DNA of 64,000 nt from Pseudomonas sp. PA27(2017) (GTDB lineage Bacteria > Pseudomonadota > Gammaproteobacteria > Pseudomonadales > Pseudomonadaceae). The DNA lies in NCBI RefSeq assembly GCF_001945445.1, contig NZ_MSXW01000016.1:62001-126000 (forward strand), written 5' to 3'. The notes below the pieces were generated by a model. It was not told the origin of the DNA. It made no database searches and saw nothing but the letters and a program-made list of their open reading frames with translations. Shown piece by piece: positions 28,142-37,450 of the stretch (position 1 is the first letter of the stretch; every line of letters begins with the position of its first letter). The position numbers and the translations under genes are program-made.

Positions 28142-28360
28142 GGGTATAAATCCTTGCAGAGTGATAACGCGCGGCACTCTACCAGTTTAGCGGCGGCGAT
28201 GCCTGCCAGCCGACGAAAAATCCACCGGGATCACCGTCTCGATCGTCCACACCGACAGCCAATCGATGGCCGACCATAAAATCCCGCAATCACGGCCCTT
28301 GGTGGCCTGGTGATGGGGCATAATGCGCGGCATTGTCCCAAACCGCTGTGGGAGCTCGTA

Positions 28361-29839
28361 ATGCGATTTTCCGTTGTACCCGCCGTTCGGAGGCTGCGCA
28401 TCCTCCGCCCTCTGGCCTTCGCCTGCCTCGTTCTGCCCACCGCCCTGCCTGCTCATGCAGCCACCAGCGCCACGCTTCCGGAAAGCGTCGCCAAGAGCCT
28501 GAAGACCAACAAGATCGGTCAACAGTCGCTTTCCGTGGTGACCCTGCCGCTCAACGGGCCGGGCAATGGCACCATCTTCAATGCCGACGTGTCGGTGAAC
28601 CCGGCCTCGACCATGAAACTGGTCACCACGTTCGCCGCCCTCGAGCTGCTCGGCCCGACCTTCCAGTGGAAGACCGAGTTCTACACCGATGGCCAGCTCA
28701 AGGATGGGGTGCTCAACGGCAACCTGTACCTCAAGGGCGGAGGCGATCCCAAGCTGAACATGGAAAAGCTCTGGCTGATGCTGCGCGACCTGCGCGCCAA
28801 TGGCGTACGCCAGGTGACCGGCGATCTGGTGCTCGACCGCACCCACTTCGTGCAACCGGATTTGCCCGCCTTCAATGACGATGGCGGCGATGCCAACAAG
28901 CCCTATCTGGTCACCCCCGATTCGTTGCTGGTCAACCTCAAGGCGCTGCGCTTCATCGCCCGCGCCGAGAACGGCACGGTCACCGTGGCTGCCGAGCCAC
29001 CCCTGGTCGGGCTGAAGCTGGACAATCAGGTCAAGGTGCTCAAGGCCGGCAAATGCCCAGCCTGGCCAGACGTGCGCTACAACCCGGTGAAGGAATTCGA
29101 TGGCACCCGCGTGATCGTCACCGGCCAGCTGACCGATGGCTGCAGCGCCCAGACATACTTGTCGCTGCTCGATCACCCGTCCTACGCCGCTGGCGCGGTG
29201 CGGGCGATCTTCGGTGAGCTGGGCGGCAGCATCATGGGCAAGGATCGCCAGGCCGAAGTGCCGAAGAGCGCCACCCTGCTGGCCCGCGCCTTCTCACCAG
29301 ACCTGGTGGAGATCATTCGCGACATCAACAAGTACAGCAACAACACCATGGCCCGCCAGCTGTTCCTCAGCATCGGCGCGCAGAACCGCAACGAGGCAGA
29401 TGTCGATGACGCCCACGCCGCGCAACGGGTGATCCGTGCCTGGCTGGCGCGCAAGGGCATCACCGCGCCGCAACTGGTCATGGAGAACGGTTCCGGGCTG
29501 TCCCGTGCCGAACGCATCAGCGCCCGGGAAATGGGGCGGATTCTGGAGGCGGCCTGGAAGAGCCCTTATGCGGCCGAGTTCATCAGTTCGATGCCGATCG
29601 TCGCGCTGGACGGCACCATGCGCAAACGCCTGCGCAACACGCCGATGGCCGGCCAGGCGCACATCAAGACCGGCACTCTGAACAACGTGCGCGCCATCGC
29701 CGGCTTCAGCCGCGACAACAATGGCAACAGCTGGGCAGTGGTGGCCATCCTCAACGACCCCAAACCCTGGGGCGCCTCGGTGATTATCGACCAGGTACTG
29801 CTGGACCTCTACAAGCAGCCGAAAAGCGCTGCCCGATAA
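28361..29839 (+). CDS. dacB: D-alanyl-D-alanine carboxypeptidase/endopeptidase (PBP4 type)
   Basis: Periplasmic penicillin-binding protein of class C type 4, 492 aa. ATG 28361 has GGAG 6 bases upstream. A signal peptide ends near AHA-ATS. Active-site motifs are SxxK as STMK at 83-86, SxN as SNN in NKYSNNTMARQ and KTG in AHIKTGTLNN. The large insert between the first two motifs is typical of PBP4. It trims peptide stems and cuts cross-links during recycling. Confidence 0.94.
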   Translation: MRFSVVPAVRRLRILRPLAFACLVLPTALPAHAATSATLPESVAKSLKTNKIGQQSLSVVTLPLNGPGNGTIFNADVSVNPASTMKLVTTFAALELLGPTFQWKTEFYTDGQLKDGVLNGNLYLKGGGDPKLNMEKLWLMLRDLRANGVRQVTGDLVLDRTHFVQPDLPAFNDDGGDANKPYLVTPDSLLVNLKALRFIARAENGTVTVAAEPPLVGLKLDNQVKVLKAGKCPAWPDVRYNPVKEFDGTRVIVTGQLTDGCSAQTYLSLLDHPSYAAGAVRAIFGELGGSIMGKDRQAEVPKSATLLARAFSPDLVEIIRDINKYSNNTMARQLFLSIGAQNRNEADVDDAHAAQRVIRAWLARKGITAPQLVMENGSGLSRAERISAREMGRILEAAWKSPYAAEFISSMPIVALDGTMRKRLRNTPMAGQAHIKTGTLNNVRAIAGFSRDNNGNSWAVVAILNDPKPWGASVIIDQVLLDLYKQPKSAAR

Positions 29840-29885
29840 GCACTGAAGTCGCTCGGGGCGAGCGCGGCGACACCCGGGAAGCCAT

Positions 29886-29912
29886 CCTGGGTATCGCTAC
29901 GCTTTACCCAGG
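29886..29912. terminator. Hairpin between dacB and rlmKL
   Basis: CCTGGGTA and TACCCAGG form an 8-bp stem around an 11-base loop containing TCGCTACGC. There is no T-run, but it separates two convergent genes. Its loop and arms resemble the larger hairpin at 52306-52395, so it belongs to a repeated family in this genome. Confidence 0.5.
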
Positions 29913-29929
29913 CCAGGGCTGTAACAGAC

Positions 29930-32176
29930 TTACTTGGCCATCACCTTCCAGGCACGGTGGATCTTGGCGTTGCGAGCGAAGTCCGGGTCGATGGTCTCGG
30001 CGCTGATTTCCTCGACCCGATAACGGGCCGGCAACTGCTCGTCGAGCAGGAACTTGCGGAAGTTGTTGGAGAAGTACAGCACGCCACCCGGCGCCAGGCG
30101 CGCCATGGCCATGTCCAGCAACTGGACGTGGTCGCGCTGCACGTCGAATACCCCTTCCATGCGCTTGGAGTTGGAGAAGGTCGGCGGATCGATGAAGATC
30201 AGGTCGTACTCACCACGATCATCGCCCAGCCAACTCATCACATCACCCTGCTCCAGACGGTTCTTGTCCGAGAAGCCGTTGAGCGACAGGTTGCGCCGTG
30301 CCCAGTCCAGATAAGTCTTCGACAGGTCGACGCTGGTGGTGCTGCGCGCGCCACCCTTGGCCGCGTGCACACTGGCCGTGGCGGTGTAGCAGAACAGATT
30401 GAGGAAGCGCTTGCCTGCCGCCTCTTTCTGAATGCGCAGGCGCAGCGGGCGGTGGTCGAGGAACAGGCCGGTATCCAGATAGTCGGTGAGGTTGACCAGC
30501 AGCTTGATGCCGCCCTCCTTCACCTCCATGAACTGACCCTGGGCCGCCTGGCGCTCGTACTGCTTGATACCGCTCTGGCGTTCACGACGCTTGATCACCA
30601 CCTTGCTCTTGTCGATCCCAAGGGCCTGGGGAATCGCCGCCAGGGCGTCGAACAGGCGCGCCTGGGCTTTCTCCGGGTCGATGGAGCGCGGTGCGGCATA
30701 TTCCTGTACATGTACCCAATCGTGGTACAGGTCGACGGCCAGGGCGTACTCGGGCATGTCGGCATCGTACAGTCGGTAGCAGTCGACGCCTTCGCGACGC
30801 GCCCACTTGCCGAGCTGCTTGAGGTTCTTCTGCAGGCGATTGGCGAACATCTGCCCGCCCTCGCTCAGGCGCGCCTGCTCGACCGGCGCTGGCGCGGGCT
30901 TGATCGGGTTGCCGTTGCGGTTGAGCTTCGGCGCCTCGGCCTGCAAGGCACTCTGCTCACGCTCACGTTCCCGCTGCTCCGGCGTGCGGCGCTCGCCGGT
31001 GACGAACTGCTCGGGCTGCACCTTGATCAGCAACAGTTTGCACGGCAGCGCGCCGTTCCAGAACGAGTACTGCTTGTGGCTGCGGATACCCATGCGTTTG
31101 CCCAGGTCAGGCGCGCCGGTGAACACCGCCGCCTCCCAGCCCATGCACGCCTGGCGCAGGCGCTCGCCGAGGTTCTGGTAGAGATACAGCAGGCTCGCTT
31201 CGTCGCCCAGGCGCTCGCCATAGGGCGGGTTGCTGATCACCAGACCTTTCTGGTTCTGATCCGGCCGCGGCTCGAAGGTCGCCACTTCGCCCTGATAGAC
31301 CTTGATCCAGTCGCTGAGCCCGGCACGATCGATGTTGTTGCGCGCTGGCTGAATAAGCCGCGGGTCGGCCTCGTAACCGCGAATCCACAGCGGCGGCTTG
31401 GCCAATCCCGCTGCGGCACGTTCCTCGGCCTCGGCACGCAGGCGATTCCAGGTGGCCGGCACATGACCGAGCCAGTTGCTGAAGCCCCATTGCTCGCGTG
31501 TCAGGTTCGGGGCGATATCGGCGGCGATCATCGCCGCCTCGACCAGAAAGGTGCCCACTCCGCACATCGGGTCCGCCAGAGCACCGCCCTCGGCGGCGAT
31601 GCGCGGCCAGCCGGCGCGGATCAGCACGGCAGCCGCCAGGTTCTCCTTCAGCGGAGCAGCACCTTGCTGCAGGCGATAGCCGCGCTGGTGCAGGCTATGG
31701 CCGGAGAGATCCAGCGACAGGATCGCTTCGCCGCGATCCAGGCGCAGGTGCACACGCAGGTCCGGGTTGAGCTTGTCCACCGAGGGGCGCGTGCCGTCGG
31801 CCTGGCGCAGCTTGTCGACGATGGCATCCTTGACCTTCAGGGCGCCAAAGTGGGTGTTGTCGATGCCTGAACCGTGGCCGCTGAACTCCACCGCCAGGGT
31901 GCCGCTCGGCTCCAGGTGCTCGAACCAGTCGACGTCGAGCACGCCCTGGTAGAGCGACTCGGCATCGCGCACCGGAAAACGCGCCATCACCAGCAACACC
32001 CGGTTGGCCAGGCGCGACCACAGGCACAGCCGGTAGGCGGTTTCCATGCTGGCAACGCCACGAATGGCCGAGGTGTGCTCGCGGGCCTCAATCAGGCCCA
32101 GCGCCTTGGCTTCCTCGAGCAGCAGGCCTTCGAGCCCCTTGGGACACGTGAGGAAGAGTTCGTTTTGGTCCGACAT
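29930..32176 (-). CDS. rlmL: Bifunctional 23S rRNA methyltransferase RlmKL
   Basis: About 748 aa from ATG 32176 (a second ATG lies one codon upstream). The N-terminal part contains a THUMP domain and the RlmL methyltransferase (m2G2445) with the DPMCGVGTFLVEAAMIA and VISNPPYGERLG motifs. The C-terminal part is RlmK (m7G2069) with FLDHRPLRLRI, FLNLFCYTATASVHAA and IFIDPPTFSNSKRM. The open frame upstream to 32320 is not needed. The fused two-enzyme form is normal in gammaproteobacteria. Confidence 0.95.
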   Translation of the reverse strand: MSDQNELFLTCPKGLEGLLLEEAKALGLIEAREHTSAIRGVASMETAYRLCLWSRLANRVLLVMARFPVRDAESLYQGVLDVDWFEHLEPSGTLAVEFSGHGSGIDNTHFGALKVKDAIVDKLRQADGTRPSVDKLNPDLRVHLRLDRGEAILSLDLSGHSLHQRGYRLQQGAAPLKENLAAAVLIRAGWPRIAAEGGALADPMCGVGTFLVEAAMIAADIAPNLTREQWGFSNWLGHVPATWNRLRAEAEERAAAGLAKPPLWIRGYEADPRLIQPARNNIDRAGLSDWIKVYQGEVATFEPRPDQNQKGLVISNPPYGERLGDEASLLYLYQNLGERLRQACMGWEAAVFTGAPDLGKRMGIRSHKQYSFWNGALPCKLLLIKVQPEQFVTGERRTPEQREREREQSALQAEAPKLNRNGNPIKPAPAPVEQARLSEGGQMFANRLQKNLKQLGKWARREGVDCYRLYDADMPEYALAVDLYHDWVHVQEYAAPRSIDPEKAQARLFDALAAIPQALGIDKSKVVIKRRERQSGIKQYERQAAQGQFMEVKEGGIKLLVNLTDYLDTGLFLDHRPLRLRIQKEAAGKRFLNLFCYTATASVHAAKGGARSTTSVDLSKTYLDWARRNLSLNGFSDKNRLEQGDVMSWLGDDRGEYDLIFIDPPTFSNSKRMEGVFDVQRDHVQLLDMAMARLAPGGVLYFSNNFRKFLLDEQLPARYRVEEISAETIDPDFARNAKIHRAWKVMAK

Positions 32177-32601
32177 CATAGATCCAGTGCCCAAAGGCGG
32201 TAATGGGTTGGCCCCGTGGTGGGCGCAACCAAAAATAAGTGACAAGAAGTCGCAATGCGACCCTTCGTCCGAATAAATAACAGGTGCAATCGATAGCCAT
32301 TCACGATGGCAAAACACCACCAGCTTTAGCGAGAGCCACCAGCGGCGCGGGTTTCAGCGGCTAGCGCGGTCATCGTTCATGAAGCTTATGGCTTGACCCT
32401 CAAAAGCGTTACGTCCTTATGACAAATCGATCATTCACACCGCTTCGTGCATTCGATAGAAATCTACCCAGGCCGTCGTCGCAACGACGATGGCACATGG
32501 AGGCTCGCGACGCCGGCAGCGGACTCCAACGGCAGACCTTCTGCCTGACCTCCTGGAGGTCAACGGGACATAAAACAGTCAACAAGTGAGGGCAACACCC
32601 T
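32177..32601. other. Leader region between rlmL and rmf, no gene seen
   Basis: 425 bp upstream of the divergent rlmL and rmf genes. It is moderately AT-richer than its surroundings at 32220-32460 and must contain both promoters; I cannot define convincing boxes. The short segment 32515-32560 (GACTCCAACGGCAGACCTTC...CTCCTGGAGGTCAACGG) contains imperfect inverted repeats and may form a leader hairpin. Confidence 0.4.
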
Positions 32602-32817
32602 ATGAGAAGACTTAAGCGTGATCCGTTAGAAAAAGCATTTTTGCGCGGCTATCAGTACGGTATCAGTGGTAAATCCCGCGAGCTGTGTCCTTTCACTCTT
32701 CCGTCCGTGCGTCAAGCCTGGCTCAATGGCTGGCGTGAAGGCCGCGGTGACAACTGGGACGGTTTGACCGGCACTGCCGGTATTCATCGACTCAACGAAC
32801 TTCGCGCAGTCGGCTAA
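32602..32817 (+). CDS. rmf: Ribosome modulation factor
   Basis: 71-aa basic protein that dimerises 70S ribosomes into inactive 100S particles in stationary phase. The sequence MRRLKRDPLEKAF, RGYQYGISGKSRELCP and WLNGWREGRGDNWDG matches RMF over its length. GAGGG lies 9 bases upstream of the ATG, and a terminator follows. Length is slightly longer than in E. coli, as usual in Pseudomonas. Confidence 0.95.
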   Translation: MRRLKRDPLEKAFLRGYQYGISGKSRELCPFTLPSVRQAWLNGWREGRGDNWDGLTGTAGIHRLNELRAVG

Positions 32818-32877
32818 CGCCAAGGACCTACCGACTTCACCAAGCACGCTCCATCCGAGCGGCGGGCGCAAGCCCAG

Positions 32878-32896
32878 GGGCTCCCCAAGGGAGCCC
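32878..32896. terminator. Intrinsic terminator of rmf
   Basis: GGGCTCCC / GGGAGCCC stem with a 3-base loop, followed on the plus strand by TTTTTATTG. It lies between rmf and the convergent pyrD. Confidence 0.88.
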
Positions 32897-32913
32897 TTTT
32901 TATTGCCCGCGAT

Positions 32914-33936
32914 TCAACGCCGCGCTGCCGCGATGGCGTCCACCGCCTCTCGAATCAACGCCGGTCCTTTATAGATGAAGCCCGAATAGATCTGCACTAG
33001 GCTCGCGCCTGCGGCGATCTTCTCTGCCGCATGTCGACCCTCGGTGATGCCACCGGCAGCGATGATCGGCAACCGACCGCCCAACTCGCCTGCCAGGACA
33101 CTGACCGTATGGGTGCTCTTGTCGCGCACCGGCGCGCCGGACAGACCACCAGCCTCGTTGGCGAATTCCAAGTTCTCGACGCCCTCGCGACTCAGCGTGG
33201 TGTTGGTGGCGATCACCGCATCCATACCGCTTTCCAGCAGCGCGGCGGCGACCTGCACGGTTTCCTCGTCGCTCATGTCCGGGGCGATCTTGATCGCCAG
33301 CGGCACGCGCCGACCGTAGCTCAGGGCCAGTTCGTTCTGGCGCTTGTGCAGGGCATCGAGCAACTGCTTGAGCGAATCGCCGAACTGCAGGCTGCGCAGC
33401 CCCGGGGTGTTCGGCGAGCTGACGTTGACGGTGATGTAGCTGGCGTGGGCGTAGACCTTGTCCAGGCAGATCAGGTAATCGTCCACCGCGCGCTCGACCG
33501 GCGTATCGAAGTTCTTGCCGATATTGATGCCCAGCACGCCGCGGTACTTGGCCGCCTGCACGCGGGCCAGCAGGTGGTCGACGCCGTGGTTGTTGAACCC
33601 CATGCGATTGATGATCGCCTCGGCTTCGGGCAAGCGGAACAAACGCGGCTTGGGGTTGCCTGGTTGCGGCCGAGGGGTGACGGTGCCGATCTCGACGAAG
33701 CCGAAACCCAGCTGCGCGAAGCCGTCGATGGCATCGCCGTTCTTGTCCAGGCCCGCCGCCAGACCTACCGGGTTGGCGAACTGAAGGCCCATGACCGTGA
33801 CCGGCAGGCTGCTCGGTGCCTTGGTCAGGCGGCCCGCCAGCCCCAGACGGCCAGCGGCGCCGATCAGGTCGATGGACAGCTCGTGGGAAGTTTCCGGGGA
33901 CAGTTTGAACAGCAGCTCGCGGGCCAGGTTATACAT
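32914..33936 (-). CDS. pyrD: Dihydroorotate dehydrogenase (quinone), class 2
   Basis: Membrane-associated FMN enzyme of 340 aa for the fourth step of pyrimidine synthesis, passing electrons to quinone. Seen are the N-terminal helix [81 protein letters not shown] with the class 2 catalytic Ser, KIAPDMSD and [10 protein letters not shown]. It is convergent with rmf. Confidence 0.96.
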   Translation of the reverse strand: MYNLARELLFKLSPETSHELSIDLIGAAGRLGLAGRLTKAPSSLPVTVMGLQFANPVGLAAGLDKNGDAIDGFAQLGFGFVEIGTVTPRPQPGNPKPRLFRLPEAEAIINRMGFNNHGVDHLLARVQAAKYRGVLGINIGKNFDTPVERAVDDYLICLDKVYAHASYITVNVSSPNTPGLRSLQFGDSLKQLLDALHKRQNELALSYGRRVPLAIKIAPDMSDEETVQVAAALLESGMDAVIATNTTLSREGVENLEFANEAGGLSGAPVRDKSTHTVSVLAGELGGRLPIIAAGGITEGRHAAEKIAAGASLVQIYSGFIYKGPALIREAVDAIAAARR

Positions 33937-34013
33937 GGGCAGGCTTAGCTCGGCAGTGGCGAAATCGAAAGGCGCGAATTATAGCCGGCCAAGCCACCCT
34001 GTAGCGAGGATTA

Positions 34014-34313
34014 GAGCCTGCTCACGATTTAGCGAGCTAGAGCGATACAAGAGCTCGGCGCCCCCGCAAAAACAGGCGAGAAACGCAGCGCAGCGGAGTA
34101 ACAGCCAACGGCTGGCCCGCAGGGTGAGCGCAGCGAATCAAGCGGACTGGGCTCGCACACGAGTTTACGAGCTGTAAATGAGCATTACTCGCTTCGCTCG
34201 CCCTTCGGGCCGCGCTAAAGCGCGTTAGCCGCAAGCGGCTTTCCGACTGGGCCGGCAATCCAGCTTGTTTTCAACGCTGTAGCGCCGACGCGCAGCAGAT
34301 CGTGAACAGGCTC
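34014..34313. repeat. GAGCCTG-ended element, copy C (different interior), with TTA flanks
   Basis: A 300-bp element with perfect ends GAGCCTG and CAGGCTC; the inner ends CTCACGATTT and AGATCGTGAA are also inverted. It is flanked on both sides by TTA (34011-34013 and 34314-34316), consistent with a 3-bp target duplication; the right TTA is the stop codon of the DUF2835 gene. The interior is unrelated to copies A, B and D and has a TTTACGAGCTGTAAATGAGC centre and several GC-rich hairpins. No coding capacity is supported. Confidence 0.75.
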
Positions 34314-34535
34314 TTAGGCTAGGCGCCGGAGGCTGAGCAACTCACCGGCATCATTGAACTCCAGTTCGAAGGAACCATGGATACCGGTGTGGGTCAGAAA
34401 CGTCCGGAAATGATGGGCGGGAATACTGACTCGCCGCCCGTCGCGGCTGAGCGCCTGAATGCGGTTGGCCCGCCCCTGATAGATCGCCTGCACGCGGTCT
34501 GCGGGTAATGCGATATCCAGAACCAGGCTTGCCAT
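34314..34535 (-). CDS. DUF2835 family protein
   Basis: 73 aa from ATG 34535 with GGAG close upstream. The sequence LVLDIALPADRVQAIYQGRANRIQALSRDGRRVSIPAHHFRTFLTHTGIHGSFEL matches the small DUF2835 family of Pseudomonas and relatives. Function is unknown. Its TAA stop codon directly touches the end of repeat element C. Confidence 0.87.
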   Translation of the reverse strand: MASLVLDIALPADRVQAIYQGRANRIQALSRDGRRVSIPAHHFRTFLTHTGIHGSFELEFNDAGELLSLRRLA

Positions 34536-34701
34536 GGAGGCTCCTTGCAGATGAATGAACGGATTGTGCCACACTCGAACGCACCCCACGCCTCAGGCCA
34601 AGGCATTTCAGCCACGGCATGGACATTCTGCAGCGAGGGTCGTGCAACTCCCGGCAGCCTCTGCCACACTCCGCCTGGCACACCGACGTACGCGAGCTGC
34701 C

Positions 34702-35565
34702 ATGAGCCTGCCTGAACCGCCCAGCCCCCTTGCCTCACGCCTGGCCGCCCTGGCTCAGCGCGTGGGCCTGCTTGGCCGCGGCTGCAAGCCCATCTTCGAA
34801 CGCGCCAGCCAGCTTCAGCTGCCTTTCTCTGCCATTCCGACCTTCGGGGACACCATCTGCTGGCTGGGCGGCCCGCCCCTGCAGCGCCTCAAGGACCTGC
34901 CCCGTAGCGCGCTGTCCGGCCCGGTGCAGGAAGACAAGGCGGAAGCTCACGCCGCGCTGATCCAACTCATCGAAGTCGAACACCGTGAATTGGAGCAGTT
35001 CGATCTGCGCCTGGTCGACAGTCTGGTGCACTGCGACGGAAGCTACAGCAGCCTCGAGGACTACGCGGCCAGCGAAGCCTGTCGACAGATTCGCATCATC
35101 AGCTACCGCGACTTCCTCAAGCACCTTGGCAAGGCGTTGCCCGACTATCCGCACCAGAGCCTCGAGCTGTTCCACGCCCAGTGGCGCGGAGAGCGGCTGT
35201 TCTGGGCCGGCGACTCCAACCCTGAAGCCTTTGCCAGCGCGGTGGCCTACGCGCGATTGCGTGGTCTGGAAATCACCCTGCCGGCACACATCACCTACTA
35301 CCGCATCAGCCCCGACGGCCTGCGTGATCTGGAACAGCGCTACCACGCCCTGGCGATGCCCTGCGCAGCCTGGAGCGATGCCGGCTTCATGCAGTTGTTG
35401 ATGGAGCACGAGGTGCCCTACGCCCGCCTGAGCCTGTTACGCACGCCGGGCTCACCCGAGTTCCTGCTGCTGCCCAAGCATTCGCCGCAGGCCTGTGCGC
35501 TGGGAGAAGGGCTGCTCCAGGCCGGCGCACCGGACATGTTGCGCTACGTGCGCGAGCTGAGCTAG
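34702..35565 (+). CDS. Conserved hypothetical protein (possibly DUF6685)
   Basis: 287 aa from ATG 34702; the frame is open further upstream but the text there reads as leader. No signal peptide or membrane segment. It is a mixed helix/strand cytosolic protein with repeated acidic and aromatic residues (FDLRLVDSLVHCDGSYSSLEDYAASE, LPAHITYYRISPDGL). I recall a protein of this size between pyrD and a hydrolase gene in P. aeruginosa. Function is unknown. Confidence 0.75.
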   Translation: MSLPEPPSPLASRLAALAQRVGLLGRGCKPIFERASQLQLPFSAIPTFGDTICWLGGPPLQRLKDLPRSALSGPVQEDKAEAHAALIQLIEVEHRELEQFDLRLVDSLVHCDGSYSSLEDYAASEACRQIRIISYRDFLKHLGKALPDYPHQSLELFHAQWRGERLFWAGDSNPEAFASAVAYARLRGLEITLPAHITYYRISPDGLRDLEQRYHALAMPCAAWSDAGFMQLLMEHEVPYARLSLLRTPGSPEFLLLPKHSPQACALGEGLLQAGAPDMLRYVRELS

Positions 35566-35650
35566 CTGACAGGTTTTGTAACCACTTCGCCCGGACGCCT
35601 GCATCAATGAGGGGTCAGTCTTTGCTCCCCTCTTTGTCTGGAGCATCGCC

Positions 35651-36649
35651 GTGCGCATTGCCCTCGCTTCTTTGCTGATCGCAGGTAGCCTGCCTGTCCT
35701 AGCCGCCGAAACGCCACGTTATGGCGCCGAGCTGCAGGGGTTCGATTACCCCCATGAAGTCAAACGCTTCAACCTCGAATCGCAAGGCGTGTCGTTGCAG
35801 ATGGCCTACATGGACGTACAGCCCGAGAAGGCCAATGGCCGCACGGTGCTGCTGATGCACGGCAAGAACTTCTGCGCAGCAACCTGGGAAGGCAGCATCA
35901 AGGCGCTGAGCGAAGCCGGTTACCGCGTGGTAGCGGCCGATCAGGTCGGTTTCTGTAAATCCAGCAAGCCGGCGCACTACCAATACAGCTTCCAGCAACT
36001 GGCCAGTAACACCCACGCGCTGCTCGAACAGATCGGCGTCGACAAGGTGACCGTCATGGGTCACTCCATGGGCGGCATGCTGGCCACCCGCTACGCCCTG
36101 CTCTACCCCGAGCAGGTCGAGCAACTGGTGATGGTCAACCCGATCGGCCTGGAAGATTGGAAAACCCTCGGCGTGCCCTACCTGAGCGTCGATCAGTGGT
36201 ACCAGCGCGAGCTGAAAACCACCGCCGAGGCCAGCCGCAACTACCAGAAGAACACTTACTACGCCGGCCAATGGCGCCCCGAGTTCGATCGCTGGGTCGA
36301 AATGCAGGCGGGCATGTTCAATGGTGACGGCAAGAAGATCGTCGCCTGGAACTCGGCACTGACCTACGACATGGTCTACACCCAGCCAGTGGTCTACGAG
36401 TTTTCCCAACTGAAAATGCCCACCCTGCTGCTGATCGGCGAGCAGGACAACACCGCCATCGGCAAGGACGCGGCGCCCGAGGCGATGCGCAACAAGCTGG
36501 GAGACTACAAGGCGCTGGGCCCAGCCACTGCTGAGCGTATTCCCGATGCTACGCTGGTGACTTTCCCGGACCTCGGCCACTCGCCGCAGATTCAGGAACC
36601 CGATCGCTTTCATAAAGCATTGCTCGAAGGGCTCGACCGCAAGCGTTGA
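35651..36649 (+). CDS. Exported alpha/beta hydrolase
   Basis: 332 aa starting with GTG at 35651 (GGAG 8 bases upstream). A signal peptide ends near LAA-ETP, so it acts in the periplasm. The alpha/beta hydrolase core has the oxyanion HGKNF motif at 70-74, the nucleophile elbow GHSMGG with Ser139, and a C-terminal His in LGHSPQ. The acid residue is probably in LLIGEQDNTA. The substrate (ester, epoxide or lipid) is unknown. Confidence 0.88.
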   Translation: MRIALASLLIAGSLPVLAAETPRYGAELQGFDYPHEVKRFNLESQGVSLQMAYMDVQPEKANGRTVLLMHGKNFCAATWEGSIKALSEAGYRVVAADQVGFCKSSKPAHYQYSFQQLASNTHALLEQIGVDKVTVMGHSMGGMLATRYALLYPEQVEQLVMVNPIGLEDWKTLGVPYLSVDQWYQRELKTTAEASRNYQKNTYYAGQWRPEFDRWVEMQAGMFNGDGKKIVAWNSALTYDMVYTQPVVYEFSQLKMPTLLLIGEQDNTAIGKDAAPEAMRNKLGDYKALGPATAERIPDATLVTFPDLGHSPQIQEPDRFHKALLEGLDRKR

Positions 36650-36756
36650 CACCCAATCAATGCTCGGGCCCAGGCGTTAGGCAGGCATATCAGCCTGCCT
36701 AACCGCACAACGTCAGCGGTGGGGCATGGCCACAAAACCACACCGTCACAACCCCA

Positions 36757-37320
36757 TAGGAGCGTCGCCCCCAGAGCGAACGATTGTCGCCATATGGCGT
36801 AATCGCGCTGCGCCCACTATTCGCTGCGGGTCGCAGCTCCTACAGGGATCGTGAGCAACTCGGCATTCGTGTGGGAGCGCCGACCTCGGCGCGAACGATT
36901 GTGGCCATGTCGCGCAATCGGCATCGCACCCACTATTCGCTGCGGGTCGCAGCTCCTACAGGGATCGTGAGCAACCCAACACTCGCGTAGGAGCGTCGCC
37001 CTCGGCGCGAACGATTGTCGCCATATGGCGTAATCGCGCTGCGCCCACTATTCGCTGCGGGTCGCAGCTCCTACAGGGATCGTGAGCAACCCGGCATTCG
37101 TGTGGGAGCGCCGACCTCGGCGCGAACGATTGTGGCCATGTTGCGCAATCGGCATCGCACCCACTATTCGCTGCGGGTCGCAGCTCCTACAGGGATCGTG
37201 AGCAACCCAACACTCGCGTAGGAGCGTCGCCCTCGGCGCGAACGATTGTCGCCATATGGCGTAATCGCGCTGCGCCCACTATTTGCTGCGGGTCGCAGCT
37301 CTCACCATGATGCTGAGCAA
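36757..37320. repeat. Tandem array with 231-bp period built of REP units
   Basis: Units start TAGGAGCGTCGCC at 36757, 36988 and 37219, exactly 231 bp apart; the third is cut after about 105 bp. Each unit consists of two similar subunits of about 115 bp, each with a REP-type inverted pair (T/GAGGAGCG...CGCAGCTCCTAC). Units 1 and 2 differ by only a few bases. The array contains accidental 68-codon open frames that are identical by repetition and are not genes. It lies downstream of the hydrolase gene and of gdhB. Confidence 0.9.
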
Positions 37321-37399
37321 CCCCACACATGGCATCCCGCAAAAACCTACTGGTGATCTGCGGACAATTGGGTCGCTCGCAGCCAGCAGGCCTTGAAAC

Positions 37400-37430
37400 G
37401 AAAACGCCCCGAACCAGTCGGGGCGTTTTC
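37400..37430. terminator. Bidirectional intrinsic terminator downstream of gdhB
   Basis: A 13-bp perfect stem GAAAACGCCCCGA / TCGGGGCGTTTTC with a 5-base loop, lying 20 bp beyond the gdhB stop. Confidence 0.88.
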
Positions 37431-37450
37431 ATTTACAGCCGTTACTCAGC

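Noticed and set aside
36784..37221. Two nearly identical 68-codon frames in the tandem repeat
   Set aside because: They exist only because a 231-bp repeat unit is duplicated; no ribosome binding site and a composition set by REP palindromes.
36757..37320. Possible CRISPR array
   Set aside because: The period is 231 bp, the whole unit is repeated, and there are no unique spacers; there are no cas genes nearby.
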